Notes: generated from the letters alone by a model not told the origin. A stretch of 55,665 nt of DNA from Myxococcota bacterium (GCA_023150835.1 JAKLKB010000031.1:1-55665); one strand, 5' to 3'. Shown: positions 1 to 8,927, numbered from the stretch's first letter. Program-made: numbers and translations.

Positions 1-1122
1 CAAGCCCTCGGTGGACAGGCCCTCGCCGACACCCACAGCGTCTCCACTCCCGAAGGCGGCAAGGCTCTGATCGAAGCGGCTGTTGGGCATTTTGGGCGGG
101 TGGATATCTTGATCAACAACGCGGGGATCTTGCGCGACAAGAGTTTTTCCAAGATGACACCCGATCAATGGCGAGATGTCATGAGCGTCCATCTCGACGG
201 GGCCTACCACACCACACAGCCCGCTTTTGAGGTCATGAAAGCCCAAGGCTACGGGCGGATCATCATGACCTCTTCTGCCGCTGGTTTGTACGGAAACTTC
301 GGACAAGCCAACTACGCTGCCGCAAAGCTCGGTCTCGTCGGCCTGATGCACGCACTCAAAGAAGAGGCCGACCGCTATGGGATCAAGATCAATACCGTTG
401 CCCCAATCGCACGTTCTCGCATGACCGAAGATGTGATGCCGCCCGATATGCTCGAAAAGCTGCACCCCGAAGCGGTCGCTCCGTTGGTCTTGTTCCTTGC
501 CTCACCAGAATGCCCAAACAGCGGCCATCTCTACAACGCAGGCATGGGCTATTTCAACCGCGCACTCGTGCTCACCGGCCCAACTGTCGCGATTGCCGAA
601 CACGGCATCCCTGCATCTCCCGAAGATATCGAAGATGCCATCTCCCAGATCCACGATCTGCGCGACCTCTATCCCGCAAACAACGTGATGGAATTCATCG
701 GAAGATTCAGCACTCCCCCCCCACCCCCGCAAAAAACTTCGCCATCTCACGCAGCGTCCGCAGCTTCCTCAGCAGGTGCAGCCTCAAATGAAACACAAAT
801 CGCCCTCCAATCGGTTTTTTCGCAGATGCCCGATGCCTTCCGCCCCGAAAAAGCCGAAGGGATCAGCGTGATCTTTCAATATGCCCTCTCAGGCGAAGCG
901 AGCAGCGTGTGGCACGTGATCGTCAAAGATCAGCGTTGCACCGTCCAACAAGGCGAACACAGCGCCCCGACCGTCACACTCAAGATGGACTCTCAGGACT
1001 TCTTGCGTTTTGTGCGGGGTGAACTGGATCCGATGCAAGCCTTTACCTCTGGGAAACTCCGTATCACGGGCGATATGATGGCCTCTCGCTTGATGACGAA
1101 ACTCTTCAAGATCGGCAAGTGA
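1..1122 (+). CDS. SDR-family dehydrogenase fused to SCP2 sterol-carrier domain (5' partial)
   Basis: The frame is open from base 1, so the start lies upstream of the window; 373 residues are visible. The N-terminal part is a short-chain dehydrogenase: the NNAG motif (visible residues 39-42), followed by ILRDKSF typical of the peroxisomal MFE-2 / 17-beta-HSD type 4 group, and the catalytic YxxxK (Tyr105, Lys109) with TSS upstream. The Rossmann glycine motif is cut off. After a Pro/Ser/Ala-rich linker (about residues 235-260) comes an SCP2-like lipid-binding domain (about 265-373) with the usual pattern of hydrophobic strands and a final helix. Such fusions oxidise 3-hydroxyacyl-CoA or related lipids in the cytosol, with SCP2 presenting the acyl chain. 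It is followed 58 bp downstream by a thiolase on the same strand, which supports a beta-oxidation role. The exact substrate is unknown. Confidence 0.88.
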   Translation, partial: QALGGQALADTHSVSTPEGGKALIEAAVGHFGRVDILINNAGILRDKSFSKMTPDQWRDVMSVHLDGAYHTTQPAFEVMKAQGYGRIIMTSSAAGLYGNFGQANYAAAKLGLVGLMHALKEEADRYGIKINTVAPIARSRMTEDVMPPDMLEKLHPEAVAPLVLFLASPECPNSGHLYNAGMGYFNRALVLTGPTVAIAEHGIPASPEDIEDAISQIHDLRDLYPANNVMEFIGRFSTPPPPPQKTSPSHAASAASSAGAASNETQIALQSVFSQMPDAFRPEKAEGISVIFQYALSGEASSVWHVIVKDQRCTVQQGEHSAPTVTLKMDSQDFLRFVRGELDPMQAFTSGKLRITGDMMASRLMTKLFKIGK

Positions 1123-1180
1123 ACCGCCTCACAAACCCACCGCATCACTCCTCAAAAAAAGGAAAAGGAGCAAAACCAAC

Positions 1181-2392
1181 ATGGGCAAGGGGATTCGAGA
1201 CAAAGTGGTGATCTTGGGGATGGGCTGTAGTCGCTTTGGCGAGCGTTGGGACGCAGGAGCCGAAGAACTGATGGTCGAGGCGTGGCAAGAGTGCCTCGCA
1301 GACGCGGGTATCTGCGCCGATCAAGTCGAGGCTGCGTGGCTCAGCACCTGCATGGAAGAGGTCAACGTCGGCAAAAGCGCCCTTCCTCTTTCGATCGCGC
1401 TGCGGCTTTCAAACATCCCTGTGACGCGTACCGAAAACTTCTGCGCAAGCGGTACGGAAAGCTTTCGTGCTGCTTGTTACGCCGTTGCATCGGGAGCTTA
1501 CGACATCTGCCTTGCGATGGGCGTGGAAAAGCTCAAAGACGTCGGATATGGCGGACTCCCAAACTGGGGGGCAGGGGCAGGAACACTCAACTGGTTGTGG
1601 AGTCCGAACATGACGGCTCCCGGGTCTTTTGCGCAGCTTGCGTCGGCGTATTGCGCCCGATACAACGTCAAAAGCGATGACCTCAAACGTGCGATGGCTC
1701 AAGTTTCAGTCAAAAGCCACGACAACGGCAGCCGCAACCCCAAAGCGCACCTCCAAAAGCCCGTCAGCATGGAGCAAGTGTTGTCTGCGCCGATCATCGC
1801 ACACCCGCTTGGATTGTTCGATTGTTGCGGTGTCAGCGATGGAGCGGCCTGTGCGATCGTCACCACACCTGAGATCGCCCGACAGTTGGGCAAAGACAAC
1901 CTGATCTCTGTCAAAGCGCTCCAAGTGGCCCTCAGCAACGGCCAAGAGATGGCCCACAACAGTTGGGATGGCTCTTCTTTTCTCACGACCAGCATCGCAA
2001 GCCAACGCGCTTACACCGAGGCTGGCATCACCCATCCCCGCGAACAGATCTCCATGATGGAAGTCCACGATTGCTTCTCGATCACCGAACTCGTCACGAT
2101 GGAAGATCTCGGCGTCTCCCCTCGCGGCCAAGCCCCCCGCGATATCCTGAGCGGCTTCTACAACCATGACGGTCCTGTCCCCTGCCAAATCGACGGTGGA
2201 CTCAAATGTTTCGGCCATCCCATCGGTGCTTCGGGGCTTCGCATGATCTACGAGATGTACCTTCAATTTCTCCATCGGGCAGGCACCCGCCAGATCCAAC
2301 GCGATCTACACTACGGACTCACCCACAATCTCGGGGGCTTTCCCGCCATGAACGTCTGTAGCATCGCCATCCTCGGCCCCCTCCAACCTTGA
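1181..2392 (+). CDS. Thiolase-family acyl-CoA acyltransferase (SCPx-type)
   Basis: The protein has 403 residues, normal for the SCP-x / non-decarboxylating thiolase group. The nucleophilic cysteine is Cys88 in ENFCASGTE, and a C-terminal GHPIGASG (His near 345) matches the second catalytic motif. A strong purine-rich ribosome site (AAAGGAAAAGGAG) sits a few bases before the ATG. It probably cleaves 3-ketoacyl-CoA with CoA, or acts in the condensing direction, in the cytosol. The gene directly follows the SDR-SCP2 gene, so the two can perform consecutive steps, a bacterial counterpart of peroxisomal MFE-2 and SCPx. No terminator is obvious, only a short GGGGC/GCCCC palindrome near 2456. Family assignment is firm; chain-length or sterol specificity cannot be read from the sequence. 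Confidence 0.9.
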   Translation: MGKGIRDKVVILGMGCSRFGERWDAGAEELMVEAWQECLADAGICADQVEAAWLSTCMEEVNVGKSALPLSIALRLSNIPVTRTENFCASGTESFRAACYAVASGAYDICLAMGVEKLKDVGYGGLPNWGAGAGTLNWLWSPNMTAPGSFAQLASAYCARYNVKSDDLKRAMAQVSVKSHDNGSRNPKAHLQKPVSMEQVLSAPIIAHPLGLFDCCGVSDGAACAIVTTPEIARQLGKDNLISVKALQVALSNGQEMAHNSWDGSSFLTTSIASQRAYTEAGITHPREQISMMEVHDCFSITELVTMEDLGVSPRGQAPRDILSGFYNHDGPVPCQIDGGLKCFGHPIGASGLRMIYEMYLQFLHRAGTRQIQRDLHYGLTHNLGGFPAMNVCSIAILGPLQP

Positions 2393-2578
2393 CACCTTCT
2401 TCATCCCACAAAACAAGCCAATTTGCCTTTTTGCTTCCACAACGCTCGCTCTGTGGGGCATTGCCCCCATCCCCCGCTTCCCGTGTTTTCCGAAGCGTGA
2501 AACTCCCTCTGGTCGTTTTCCATTTTTTCCGTGCCTTCCGTGGACTTGTTTTGTTTGTGTCTTTTCACCGAGCGCGTT

Positions 2579-3012
2579 ATACGGTATCCGAGTGATGTGT
2601 GATCGAAGGAGAGTGCGTAGACGCCCTGTAATAGGGCAGCCACAGGGGGCATTTGATCCAACTAATTCATTTCGAGTTCAAACCTGCGAACGATCATATC
2701 GGACAGTGCGGGGTTTCGCACCTCACCCCTGTCAAAGGCGGACGTCCCCATGACCCACGGGCGCAAACAAGGTTTGCTGCGCGTTATGGGGAAAGCAAAG
2801 CCAAAGTCTCTGCCGTCCGTAAGCTTTTTTCCCCCACCTCGCCTCTGCGACAGCAGGGAGAGGGGGGCTGGGGGGGGTGAGGGTCAAACGACGTATTGCC
2901 ATTTTTTTCAACAAAATCAAATTCTTCGTAAAAATGACGTCCAATTAGTTGGTCCAAGTACACACCTGTCTGCCCCTACTTCTTTACGATCACACAATGG
3001 GCGGATTTCGTA
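2579..3012 (+). mobile_element. Palindromic MITE-like element, copy 1 (split by an insert)
   Basis: The left half (2579-2644) begins ATACGGTATCCGAG and carries TGTGTGATCGAAGG and a GGGCAGCC arm. The right half (2961-3012) carries CTGCCCCTAC, CGATCACACAATGG and ends GCGGATTTCGTA. The two halves together equal one member of the dispersed family also found at 34016 and 42559. They are separated by about 316 bp with its own inverted-repeat ends. The left half continues as the CAGGGGGC core subtype while the right half is the CACCTGTCTG subtype, so a rearrangement between copies is an alternative to simple insertion. Confidence 0.7.
2645..2960. mobile_element. Inverted-repeat insert inside MITE copy 1
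   Basis: Near its ends are TTGATCCAACTAATT (2653-2667) and AATTAGTTGGTCCAA (2943-2957), inverted repeats matching at 14 of 15 positions. The segment is bounded by CACA at 2641-2644 and 2961-2964, which could be a target duplication or the residue of a palindrome. Inside lies a G-rich stretch (about 2850-2885) of the kind found in many bacterial intergenic palindromes. It has no plausible transposase, so it would have to move in trans. The length and short direct repeats fit a small non-autonomous element, but with one copy in view this remains an inference. Confidence 0.45.
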
Positions 3013-3217
3013 CGATACGGTGGAGTCGACCGTTTTGGGCATCACCTTCAAAGACTCGGGTTCGTTTAACCTTGAACGACCCTAGCTGCTTTTCTTTGCC
3101 GCGACAGCCGCTTGTTTTTCCTTGCGCGGGTGGATGTGGATCGCTATCTTCGGGGCTTTGGGCGTGTGAATCGGCATTCACCTGCGGATCGCAGAGGACG
3201 GATAGGAGGGGCGCGTG

Positions 3218-4282
3218 ATGGAAAAGATGCCCGATCTCTCGCAAGATGTGTGGTACATTCACCCTTATCGGGAGATTCAAAACGCGGCAGGGCCGTTTTA
3301 TGCGATGGTGGGGCGAGTGGAGGGGATACAAGCCGCCGCGCCGAGCCTTTCGTTGCTGGTATCGAGCAGCACCCACCCCCCTAGCTATTCATTCGCCAAG
3401 ATGCCGGAAACAACAGAAGAATTAGAGCAGACGTGTGAGATCCTGCTTCATAGCCAGACGCCGCGTTTGCGATATGGAGGTCAAGATCGCAGCATTATCC
3501 GCCGATTGGGAAACAGCCCGCTCTACAGCGATCACGTTCTACATGGCGGCGAAGTCGTTTTTTACGGGGACGATGGGCTTCCTCTGTTATCACAAACGGC
3601 GCGAAAACTGCCGCGAGTCGCGTCGTTGCGAAGACTGCCTGCTGCGTATGCCCCTGCCGATATCGCGCACCGTTGGATGAATGATGTTGCGCTGCGCTGC
3701 ATCAAGCGCGAAGAGGCAACAGAGCACACGCACCTGAACTCTTTGCGAAACCTGCTTAAACAAAAGCTGTTGTGGCTACAAGATCCGCAACGATACACAG
3801 AATTTCCACGCCAGATCGATCAATTTTACTGGAAAGCGGCCAATGCTTTTTCTGCGCCGCCCCCCCATCTTCGGCGTGATCTGGATGACGCGCATCCGTT
3901 GACGTTGATCATGGTGCGCATGGCTTGTCAGGTATCGCTGCGCTTTGTGTACTGGATCGGCTTTTTGGCGGAACTCCACGCAAGTTATTACGCGATGCGA
4001 GAAGAGAACACCGCTCCACCTCGACGCCCGAGTCGTGCGTGGATGACCGAATGCGCCGAGTGGATGCGAAAATATTATGATATCGCTTGCCTTCCATCCT
4101 CGCTTTTGCACCGCAGAGAAGAACTGCGCAAACAACGCCAACAATTAGATGCTTTCCTTCAAAGCCTCCGAGATGCCCGTCAAAATCTTCTGCACACTCT
4201 CCATCAACAAGCCCACCATTGCGCGACCCAATGGAAAAAGCGCCAAGCAGACCTAGAGACCGCCCTTTTCGAGAGCATCTAG
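3218..4282 (+). CDS. Hypothetical protein with C-terminal coiled coil
   Basis: I do not recognise this 354-residue protein. The start is taken as ATG 3218 because AGGAGG at 3204-3209 lies 8 bases upstream; GTG 3215 is a near-equivalent choice. No signal peptide is visible. A moderately hydrophobic stretch around residues 230-260 (Val-Arg-Met-Ala, then a Trp-Ile-Gly-Phe-Leu run) could be one membrane or buried helix. The last 60 or so residues are Gln/Arg/Leu-rich and probably coiled coil. It lies about 100 bp upstream of the TerC-family gene on the same strand and may be co-transcribed with it. Base and codon use look like the neighbours. Confidence 0.6.
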   Translation: MEKMPDLSQDVWYIHPYREIQNAAGPFYAMVGRVEGIQAAAPSLSLLVSSSTHPPSYSFAKMPETTEELEQTCEILLHSQTPRLRYGGQDRSIIRRLGNSPLYSDHVLHGGEVVFYGDDGLPLLSQTARKLPRVASLRRLPAAYAPADIAHRWMNDVALRCIKREEATEHTHLNSLRNLLKQKLLWLQDPQRYTEFPRQIDQFYWKAANAFSAPPPHLRRDLDDAHPLTLIMVRMACQVSLRFVYWIGFLAELHASYYAMREENTAPPRRPSRAWMTECAEWMRKYYDIACLPSSLLHRREELRKQRQQLDAFLQSLRDARQNLLHTLHQQAHHCATQWKKRQADLETALFESI

Positions 4283-4384
4283 CCTCGTGTACGTTGCGGT
4301 GCTATGGTCTGCTGCTTTTTTCTGCAACGCGTGTGTTTGCGCGTTGTGGTACTATCCCTTGCCACAATCCGTCGGAGGTGTGCG

Positions 4385-5425
4385 TTGTCTGTGCAGAGTT
4401 GGATGTGGATCCTCTTTCATGTCTTTTTGGTATTGATGCTTGCGTTGGACTTGGGACTATTCCATCGCAAAAGCCATCAGATCGACGTGAAAGAAGCGTT
4501 GGTTTGGAGCGTCGTGTGGATCAGTTTGGCCATGCTTTTTAACGTGGGGATCTACTTTTGGCGGGGTTCGGAGTTTGCTATTCAATTTTTTACAGGCTAC
4601 GTCCTCGAAAAGTCTCTAAGTGTCGATAATCTTTTTGTTTTTATGTTGATCTTCTCCTTCTTTAAGGTGCCTGCGGCTTATCAACACAAAGTCCTTGCGT
4701 GGGGGATCTTTGGCGCGTTGATCATGCGTGCGATCATGATCTTTGCGGGGGTTCAATTGATCAACCGCTTCCATTGGATCCTGTATCTCTTCGGTGCTTT
4801 CTTGATCTTTACAGGCATCAAGATGGCCCTCGAAAAAGAAACAGGCGTTCATCCCGAAGACAACCCCGTGATCAAACTGGTGCGTCGCCTCTTTCGTGTC
4901 ACCGAAACCTACCAAGACGATCGGATCTTTGTCCGCCAAAATGGCGTGCTGTGGGCAACGCCTTTGTTTATCGTCATCGCAGTTGTGGAAGCGACCGACG
5001 TCGTGTTTGCGGTGGACTCGATCCCTGCGGTGCTTGCGATCTCACGCGACCCGTTCGTTGTGTACACCTCCAACGTCTTCGCGATCCTTGGGTTGCGTTC
5101 GTTGTACTTTGCGCTTGCGGGCGTGATGGATCGTTTTCACTTGCTCAAGTTTGGCCTTGCTGCGGTGCTTACATTCGTCGGCGTCAAGATGCTGATCGAT
5201 GGCTGGTATCACATCCCCACGCATACTTCTTTGGTGGTGGTGGTGAGTATGCTCGGCACGTCGGTGATCGCGTCCTTGCTGATCGCGCCCACAGAAGAAG
5301 AGATCGTCCACCTCCCCCCGGGCAGCTTCCCCGAACAGCCGCCCTATGAAACCTTGAGCGAGGCCGAGATGAGCAGCCCTGCCCTTCCTGACCCCGATCA
5401 CCCCCACGACAAGTCTTCCTCCTAA
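4385..5425 (+). CDS. TerC/Alx-family integral membrane protein
   Basis: This is a TerC-family protein of about 346 residues with seven or more hydrophobic segments. Diagnostic family motifs are visible: EKSLSVDNLFVF in the second helix region and VEATDVVFAVDSIPAV further on, whose acidic residues are thought to bind metal ions. Members export manganese or other divalent metals, or assist metal loading of exported proteins (E. coli Alx, Bacillus MeeF/MeeY). The start is uncertain: TTG 4385 has GGAGG 6 bases upstream, while ATG 4403 is a more conventional codon. The C-terminal tail (last 40 residues) is Pro/Glu/Ser-rich and cytosolic-looking. No yybP-ykoY-type manganese riboswitch was recognised in the 100-bp leader. 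A palindromic element starts immediately after the stop codon. Confidence 0.88.
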   Translation: MSVQSWMWILFHVFLVLMLALDLGLFHRKSHQIDVKEALVWSVVWISLAMLFNVGIYFWRGSEFAIQFFTGYVLEKSLSVDNLFVFMLIFSFFKVPAAYQHKVLAWGIFGALIMRAIMIFAGVQLINRFHWILYLFGAFLIFTGIKMALEKETGVHPEDNPVIKLVRRLFRVTETYQDDRIFVRQNGVLWATPLFIVIAVVEATDVVFAVDSIPAVLAISRDPFVVYTSNVFAILGLRSLYFALAGVMDRFHLLKFGLAAVLTFVGVKMLIDGWYHIPTHTSLVVVVSMLGTSVIASLLIAPTEEEIVHLPPGSFPEQPPYETLSEAEMSSPALPDPDHPHDKSSS

Positions 5426-5426
5426 G

Positions 5427-5547
5427 CGCTCTCCGAGAGAAGTGTGCTCAAAGGGTCAGTGCGATCCGCGATGGGCGTGCTGTGGTTGGGCAGCCACAGG
5501 GGGCTGCCCCTACATCTTCCGTCTACTACGATGGGCGGATTTCGTAT
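5427..5547 (+). mobile_element. Palindromic MITE-like element, copy 2
   Basis: The copy begins with a degenerate left end (CTCTCCGAGAGAAGTGTG aligning with TATCCGAGTGATGTGTG of copy 1). It has the core hairpin GGGCAGCC-ACAGG-GGCTGCCC at about 5488-5510 and ends GATGGGCGGATTTCGTAT at 5547. It abuts the stop codon of the TerC-family gene and occupies most of the space before the S9 peptidase gene. Confidence 0.7.
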
Positions 5548-5650
5548 TAGCCCCCTCCGCCATCGTCTGACTCGAAACAAACACCGTTCCCTGAAACACT
5601 CGCTGTTCCAACAACTAACCCGCTTCTCCAACAACCCGAAGGAGCCGCCC

Positions 5651-8600
5651 ATGCCCATACGCCCCCCTCAACACACACCACCGCGATCTTTTCTGCCCTG
5701 CTGCACCGCTGCGACGGTGCTTTTGACATCCGCTGTCTTTGGCTTCGCAAGCCCCCGTGCCCACGCCGCCCCTCCCAAAGCCTCGGATGCTACGGCACAA
5801 CCGCACCCCCCCAAAGACTCGGATGCTACGGCACAATCAACGCATCCCAAAGCCTCGGATGCTATGAAATCCGCTCATGGCGTGATCGCAAAACGTAGGG
5901 GCAGCCCCCTGTGGCTGCCCAACCAGAGGGCGTCTACAGCGGATCGCACGACCCTTCGATCACACACCTCTCGAATATCGGATGCTACGGCACAACCAAC
6001 ACCCTCCAAATCTCCCAACGCAACGAAACGAACGACCACAACTGTGTCTGCGGCCCCTTCGATTGTTCGTAAAGTTCGCCCCACCACAAAGCCCGCAGCA
6101 TCGGCATCTCTCGCCAAAACCAAGATCAAGCCAAAAACTCCTGCTGCCAAGGCGGCCAAGACACCGAAGCCTGCACCACGTCCGTTGCGTGCGTGGCTAC
6201 TGCTTGGGCCTACGCCGCTACCGTTGCCGCTGTTTTCAAAAGACAAAGAAGGCTCTTACAAAGAAACCCAACTGCTCGCTGACGAACACCTTGATCAAGA
6301 GCGTTTGCGCCCACAGATCGGGCAAGAAGTGCCTTGGTTAGGTGGTCGATCTTTGCGTTGGCGTCCTTGGGGGGGTGGTTCGATCTCTCGCAAAAGCCCC
6401 CTTCCACAAGCCGCGTGGGCCGCAACATGGCTGCACACTACGCGCTACACCGAAGGCACGTTGATCTTGCGGTCCCATCAGCGTTTGCGTGTCTTGCTGG
6501 ATGGAAAAACGATCAGCACACAAGCCACTTGCACACCTGCCAAAGCCTCCAAACCCGCTGCTGTGACGGCCTCTTCAGCGGCCAAACCCACCCCGCCTCC
6601 TGCCTCGTTGCCCACCACCGCAACGGATCCGCGTGACCTGTTGATGTTGCGCATGGCCCAGATCCTCGAACGCCAGTCCCAACTGATCGAACGCCAAACG
6701 GCGATGCTTGGGGGGATGCTCCAACAAGCCCAAGCCCAAGCCAAAAGCCCCACCATCCCGACTCTACGGGTTTCTTTAAAGCTTACTCCCGGTCTGCATC
6801 GGATCGTGATCAAGACGCTTGCGACCCAAGATTGTCTACCGCATTGGGGGCTGGAAGCAACTCTTGAAGCTACCGATGCACCGAGCCTTCGAGCGATCAC
6901 CGCAGAGCGAATACCTACTTTTTACCACTCGATCGACTTCGTGCTGTATCGCAAGTACATCACAGCCCACAGCCTCTCTCCCGATGGAAAGCACATCGCC
7001 CTCTTGATGCAAAAGCTCCATCCCAACGGGCATCACGAATACTGGAGCGAGTTGCGCGATGCCCAACACGGTCATCTGCTACATTCGCTGCGTGCTGTCG
7101 GGGCGCTGCGCGATCTGCAATGGTCCCCCAATGGCCGCTATTACAGCTTTTCAACGATCATCAAAGGGTTAGGCGCGATCTGGCGGGTGGATCGGCAACA
7201 CGGAAGCGTGCGCTTGCTGCGTTCGGGCCTTCGGGGACTTTGGGGACACGCATGGGTCCATGACAGCCGAACGATCGTCTATAACGCCAGCCTACCGCTC
7301 ACTCCGACCGAGACCGAAAAAGCTGGACTCCTACGCTTGCGCGGGATGTTCGATCGCCTGCCTTGGCATCGCAACCGCAGCCATATCTATGCGATGTCTG
7401 CGGATGGAACGATGCACCTGCGCCTTACAGCGGGCTATTGGGGCAACGACACCCTCAAACTGCATCCAAGCGCCCCCAAGATCCTTTTTCGACGCTCGAT
7501 CCCCGACGACAAGACCCGCCCTTTTCGCAAAAGCGCTCTGTTTGAACTCGATCTGCGAACCTTGCAGATCACCCGTATCCTCGATAACTTGGGCAGCTTT
7601 TTCGGTGCGTCCTACGCCATGAACGGCGACGCCATCTTGATCAGCGGCGGTCCTTCGCTGTTTGGCATCCTCGGCCATGCACCCGATCTTCCACCCAGCA
7701 CCGTTCCCAACGACTACGACGGCGAGATCTACCTGTATCACCGCAAGACCAAGCAGATCACTTGCCCCACCCGCACCTTCGATCCAAGCGTCGAGCGGGC
7801 TTTTTGGCATCCGCTTACCCAAAAGATCTACCTCAACGCGCTTCACCGAACCCGCCGACTGTTGTATGAACTCGATCCGAAAAACGGACAGATCCGCCCA
7901 CTTGCCCATGCCAAGGGCCTCGATATCCTAAGCCAACTCAGAGCAGGCCGCCAAACCCACTCGCTCACCTACATCGGCAGCGGTCTCCAACACACCGAAA
8001 GCCTCTACCGCCTTGATTTGCGCACAGGCCGCTCCAAGCTGCTTTACGATCCCAACCAAGCCGCGTCCCAACACCTCCAACTCGGACCGATCGCCGACTG
8101 GGACGTCACCCTCAAACAAGGCGAACAACGCGACGGACACGTCTTTTACCCCCCCGGCTTTGACCCCCGAAAACGCTACCCCTTGATCGTGTATTACTAC
8201 GGCGGAACTTACCCCGTCACGCGCACCTTCGATGGGCGCTATCCCTTCCATCTTTGGGCTGCACAAGGATACGTCGTGTATGTCCTCCAACCCAGCGGTG
8301 CGATCGGCTTTGGACAACGCTTCTCCGCACGCCACGTCAACGAATGGGGAACCCTCGTTCCTTCCGAGATCATCCAGTCCACCCGACTGTTTCTTCGCGC
8401 CCATCCCTTCATCGATCCCAAGCGTGTCGGCTGTATCGGCGCAAGCTACGGCGGCTTTACCACGATGAGCGTCGTCACCAAAACCCGCCTCTTTGCTGCC
8501 GCCATCAGCCACGCAGGGATCAGCAACATCCCAAGCTACTGGGGCGGCGGATACTGGGGCTACCTCTATAGCGCCATCTCCGCAGCCCATCGCTACCCGT

Positions 8601-8908
8601 GGAGCCATCCAGACTATTTTACGCGCCAAAGCCCCCTATTCTCCGCCAACAAGATCCACACCCCCCTACTCCTCCTTCACGGTAGCCACGACACCAACGT
8701 CCCCGCCATCGAAAGCTATCAGATGTACGCCGCCTTGCGACTGCTCAAGCGGCCTGTCGAGATGGTCGTCGTCAAAGGCGAAGACCACTGGATCCTTCAA
8801 CCCAGCAAACGCATCCTCTGGAGCCACACCATCCTCGCATGGTTCGATCGCCACCTCAAAAAACAACCCCTCTGGTGGACCCGCCTGCACGGGAATCAAT
8901 CCTACTGA
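5651..8908 (+). CDS. Secreted S9-family prolyl oligopeptidase-like serine peptidase
   Basis: The start is ATG 5651, preceded by GAAGGAG about 7 bases upstream; the frame is open further upstream, but that part is the repeat element. The protein has 1085 residues. A signal peptide (residues 1 to about 32, ending RAHA|A) implies export. Next come 12-residue tandem repeats beginning SDATAQ, a 41-codon segment that is an in-frame palindromic element, and a Pro/Ala/Lys-rich linker. A beta-propeller-like region occupies roughly residues 400-820. The C-terminal alpha/beta-hydrolase domain has the full triad: Ser932 in GASYGG, Asp1014 in HGSHDTN and His1046 in GEDHW. S9 enzymes of this DPP-IV/acylaminoacyl-peptidase type cleave short peptides. 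The N-terminal 200 residues are longer than usual for the family. Confidence 0.9.
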   Translation: MPIRPPQHTPPRSFLPCCTAATVLLTSAVFGFASPRAHAAPPKASDATAQPHPPKDSDATAQSTHPKASDAMKSAHGVIAKRRGSPLWLPNQRASTADRTTLRSHTSRISDATAQPTPSKSPNATKRTTTTVSAAPSIVRKVRPTTKPAASASLAKTKIKPKTPAAKAAKTPKPAPRPLRAWLLLGPTPLPLPLFSKDKEGSYKETQLLADEHLDQERLRPQIGQEVPWLGGRSLRWRPWGGGSISRKSPLPQAAWAATWLHTTRYTEGTLILRSHQRLRVLLDGKTISTQATCTPAKASKPAAVTASSAAKPTPPPASLPTTATDPRDLLMLRMAQILERQSQLIERQTAMLGGMLQQAQAQAKSPTIPTLRVSLKLTPGLHRIVIKTLATQDCLPHWGLEATLEATDAPSLRAITAERIPTFYHSIDFVLYRKYITAHSLSPDGKHIALLMQKLHPNGHHEYWSELRDAQHGHLLHSLRAVGALRDLQWSPNGRYYSFSTIIKGLGAIWRVDRQHGSVRLLRSGLRGLWGHAWVHDSRTIVYNASLPLTPTETEKAGLLRLRGMFDRLPWHRNRSHIYAMSADGTMHLRLTAGYWGNDTLKLHPSAPKILFRRSIPDDKTRPFRKSALFELDLRTLQITRILDNLGSFFGASYAMNGDAILISGGPSLFGILGHAPDLPPSTVPNDYDGEIYLYHRKTKQITCPTRTFDPSVERAFWHPLTQKIYLNALHRTRRLLYELDPKNGQIRPLAHAKGLDILSQLRAGRQTHSLTYIGSGLQHTESLYRLDLRTGRSKLLYDPNQAASQHLQLGPIADWDVTLKQGEQRDGHVFYPPGFDPRKRYPLIVYYYGGTYPVTRTFDGRYPFHLWAAQGYVVYVLQPSGAIGFGQRFSARHVNEWGTLVPSEIIQSTRLFLRAHPFIDPKRVGCIGASYGGFTTMSVVTKTRLFAAAISHAGISNIPSYWGGGYWGYLYSAISAAHRYPWSHPDYFTRQSPLFSANKIHTPLLLLHGSHDTNVPAIESYQMYAALRLLKRPVEMVVVKGEDHWILQPSKRILWSHTILAWFDRHLKKQPLWWTRLHGNQSY
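5783..6013 (+). repeat. 36-bp in-frame tandem repeats interrupted by an element
   Basis: Units starting TCGGATGCTACGGCAC lie at 5783, 5819 and 5855; the third is interrupted after TCGGATGCTA and resumes at 5978. Each complete unit is 36 bp and encodes 12 residues (SDATAQ plus a variable half). The displacement of the interrupted unit is 123 bp, exactly 41 codons. Confidence 0.8.
5863..5980 (-). mobile_element. Palindromic MITE-like element, copy 3 (inside a CDS, in frame)
   Basis: The copy runs from TATGAAATCCGC to TCTCGAATATCG, with the core GGGGCAGCCCCCTGTGGC and GATCACACACCTC. It is in the opposite orientation to copies 1 and 2. It lies inside the S9 peptidase gene and is translated as roughly residues 71-111 without a stop. 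The 10-bp sequence TCGGATGCTA occurs at both junctions (5855-5864 and 5978-5987), which fits a target-site duplication, although the host is itself a tandem repeat. Confidence 0.8.
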
Positions 8909-8927
8909 TCGTTGTCTTTTGGTCTTG

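Larger units (their letters stand above)
2393..3217. other. Repeat-rich intergenic region
   Basis: No convincing gene was found in this stretch. It holds a small GGGGC/GCCCC palindrome near 2456, the split palindromic element (2579-2644 and 2961-3012), the insert that splits it (2645-2960), and about 200 bp of unassigned sequence before the next gene. Confidence 0.6.

Noticed and set aside
4283-4384. Possible yybP-ykoY manganese riboswitch upstream of the TerC-family gene
   Set aside because: The leader is only about 100 bases and none of the conserved core elements of that riboswitch could be recognised.
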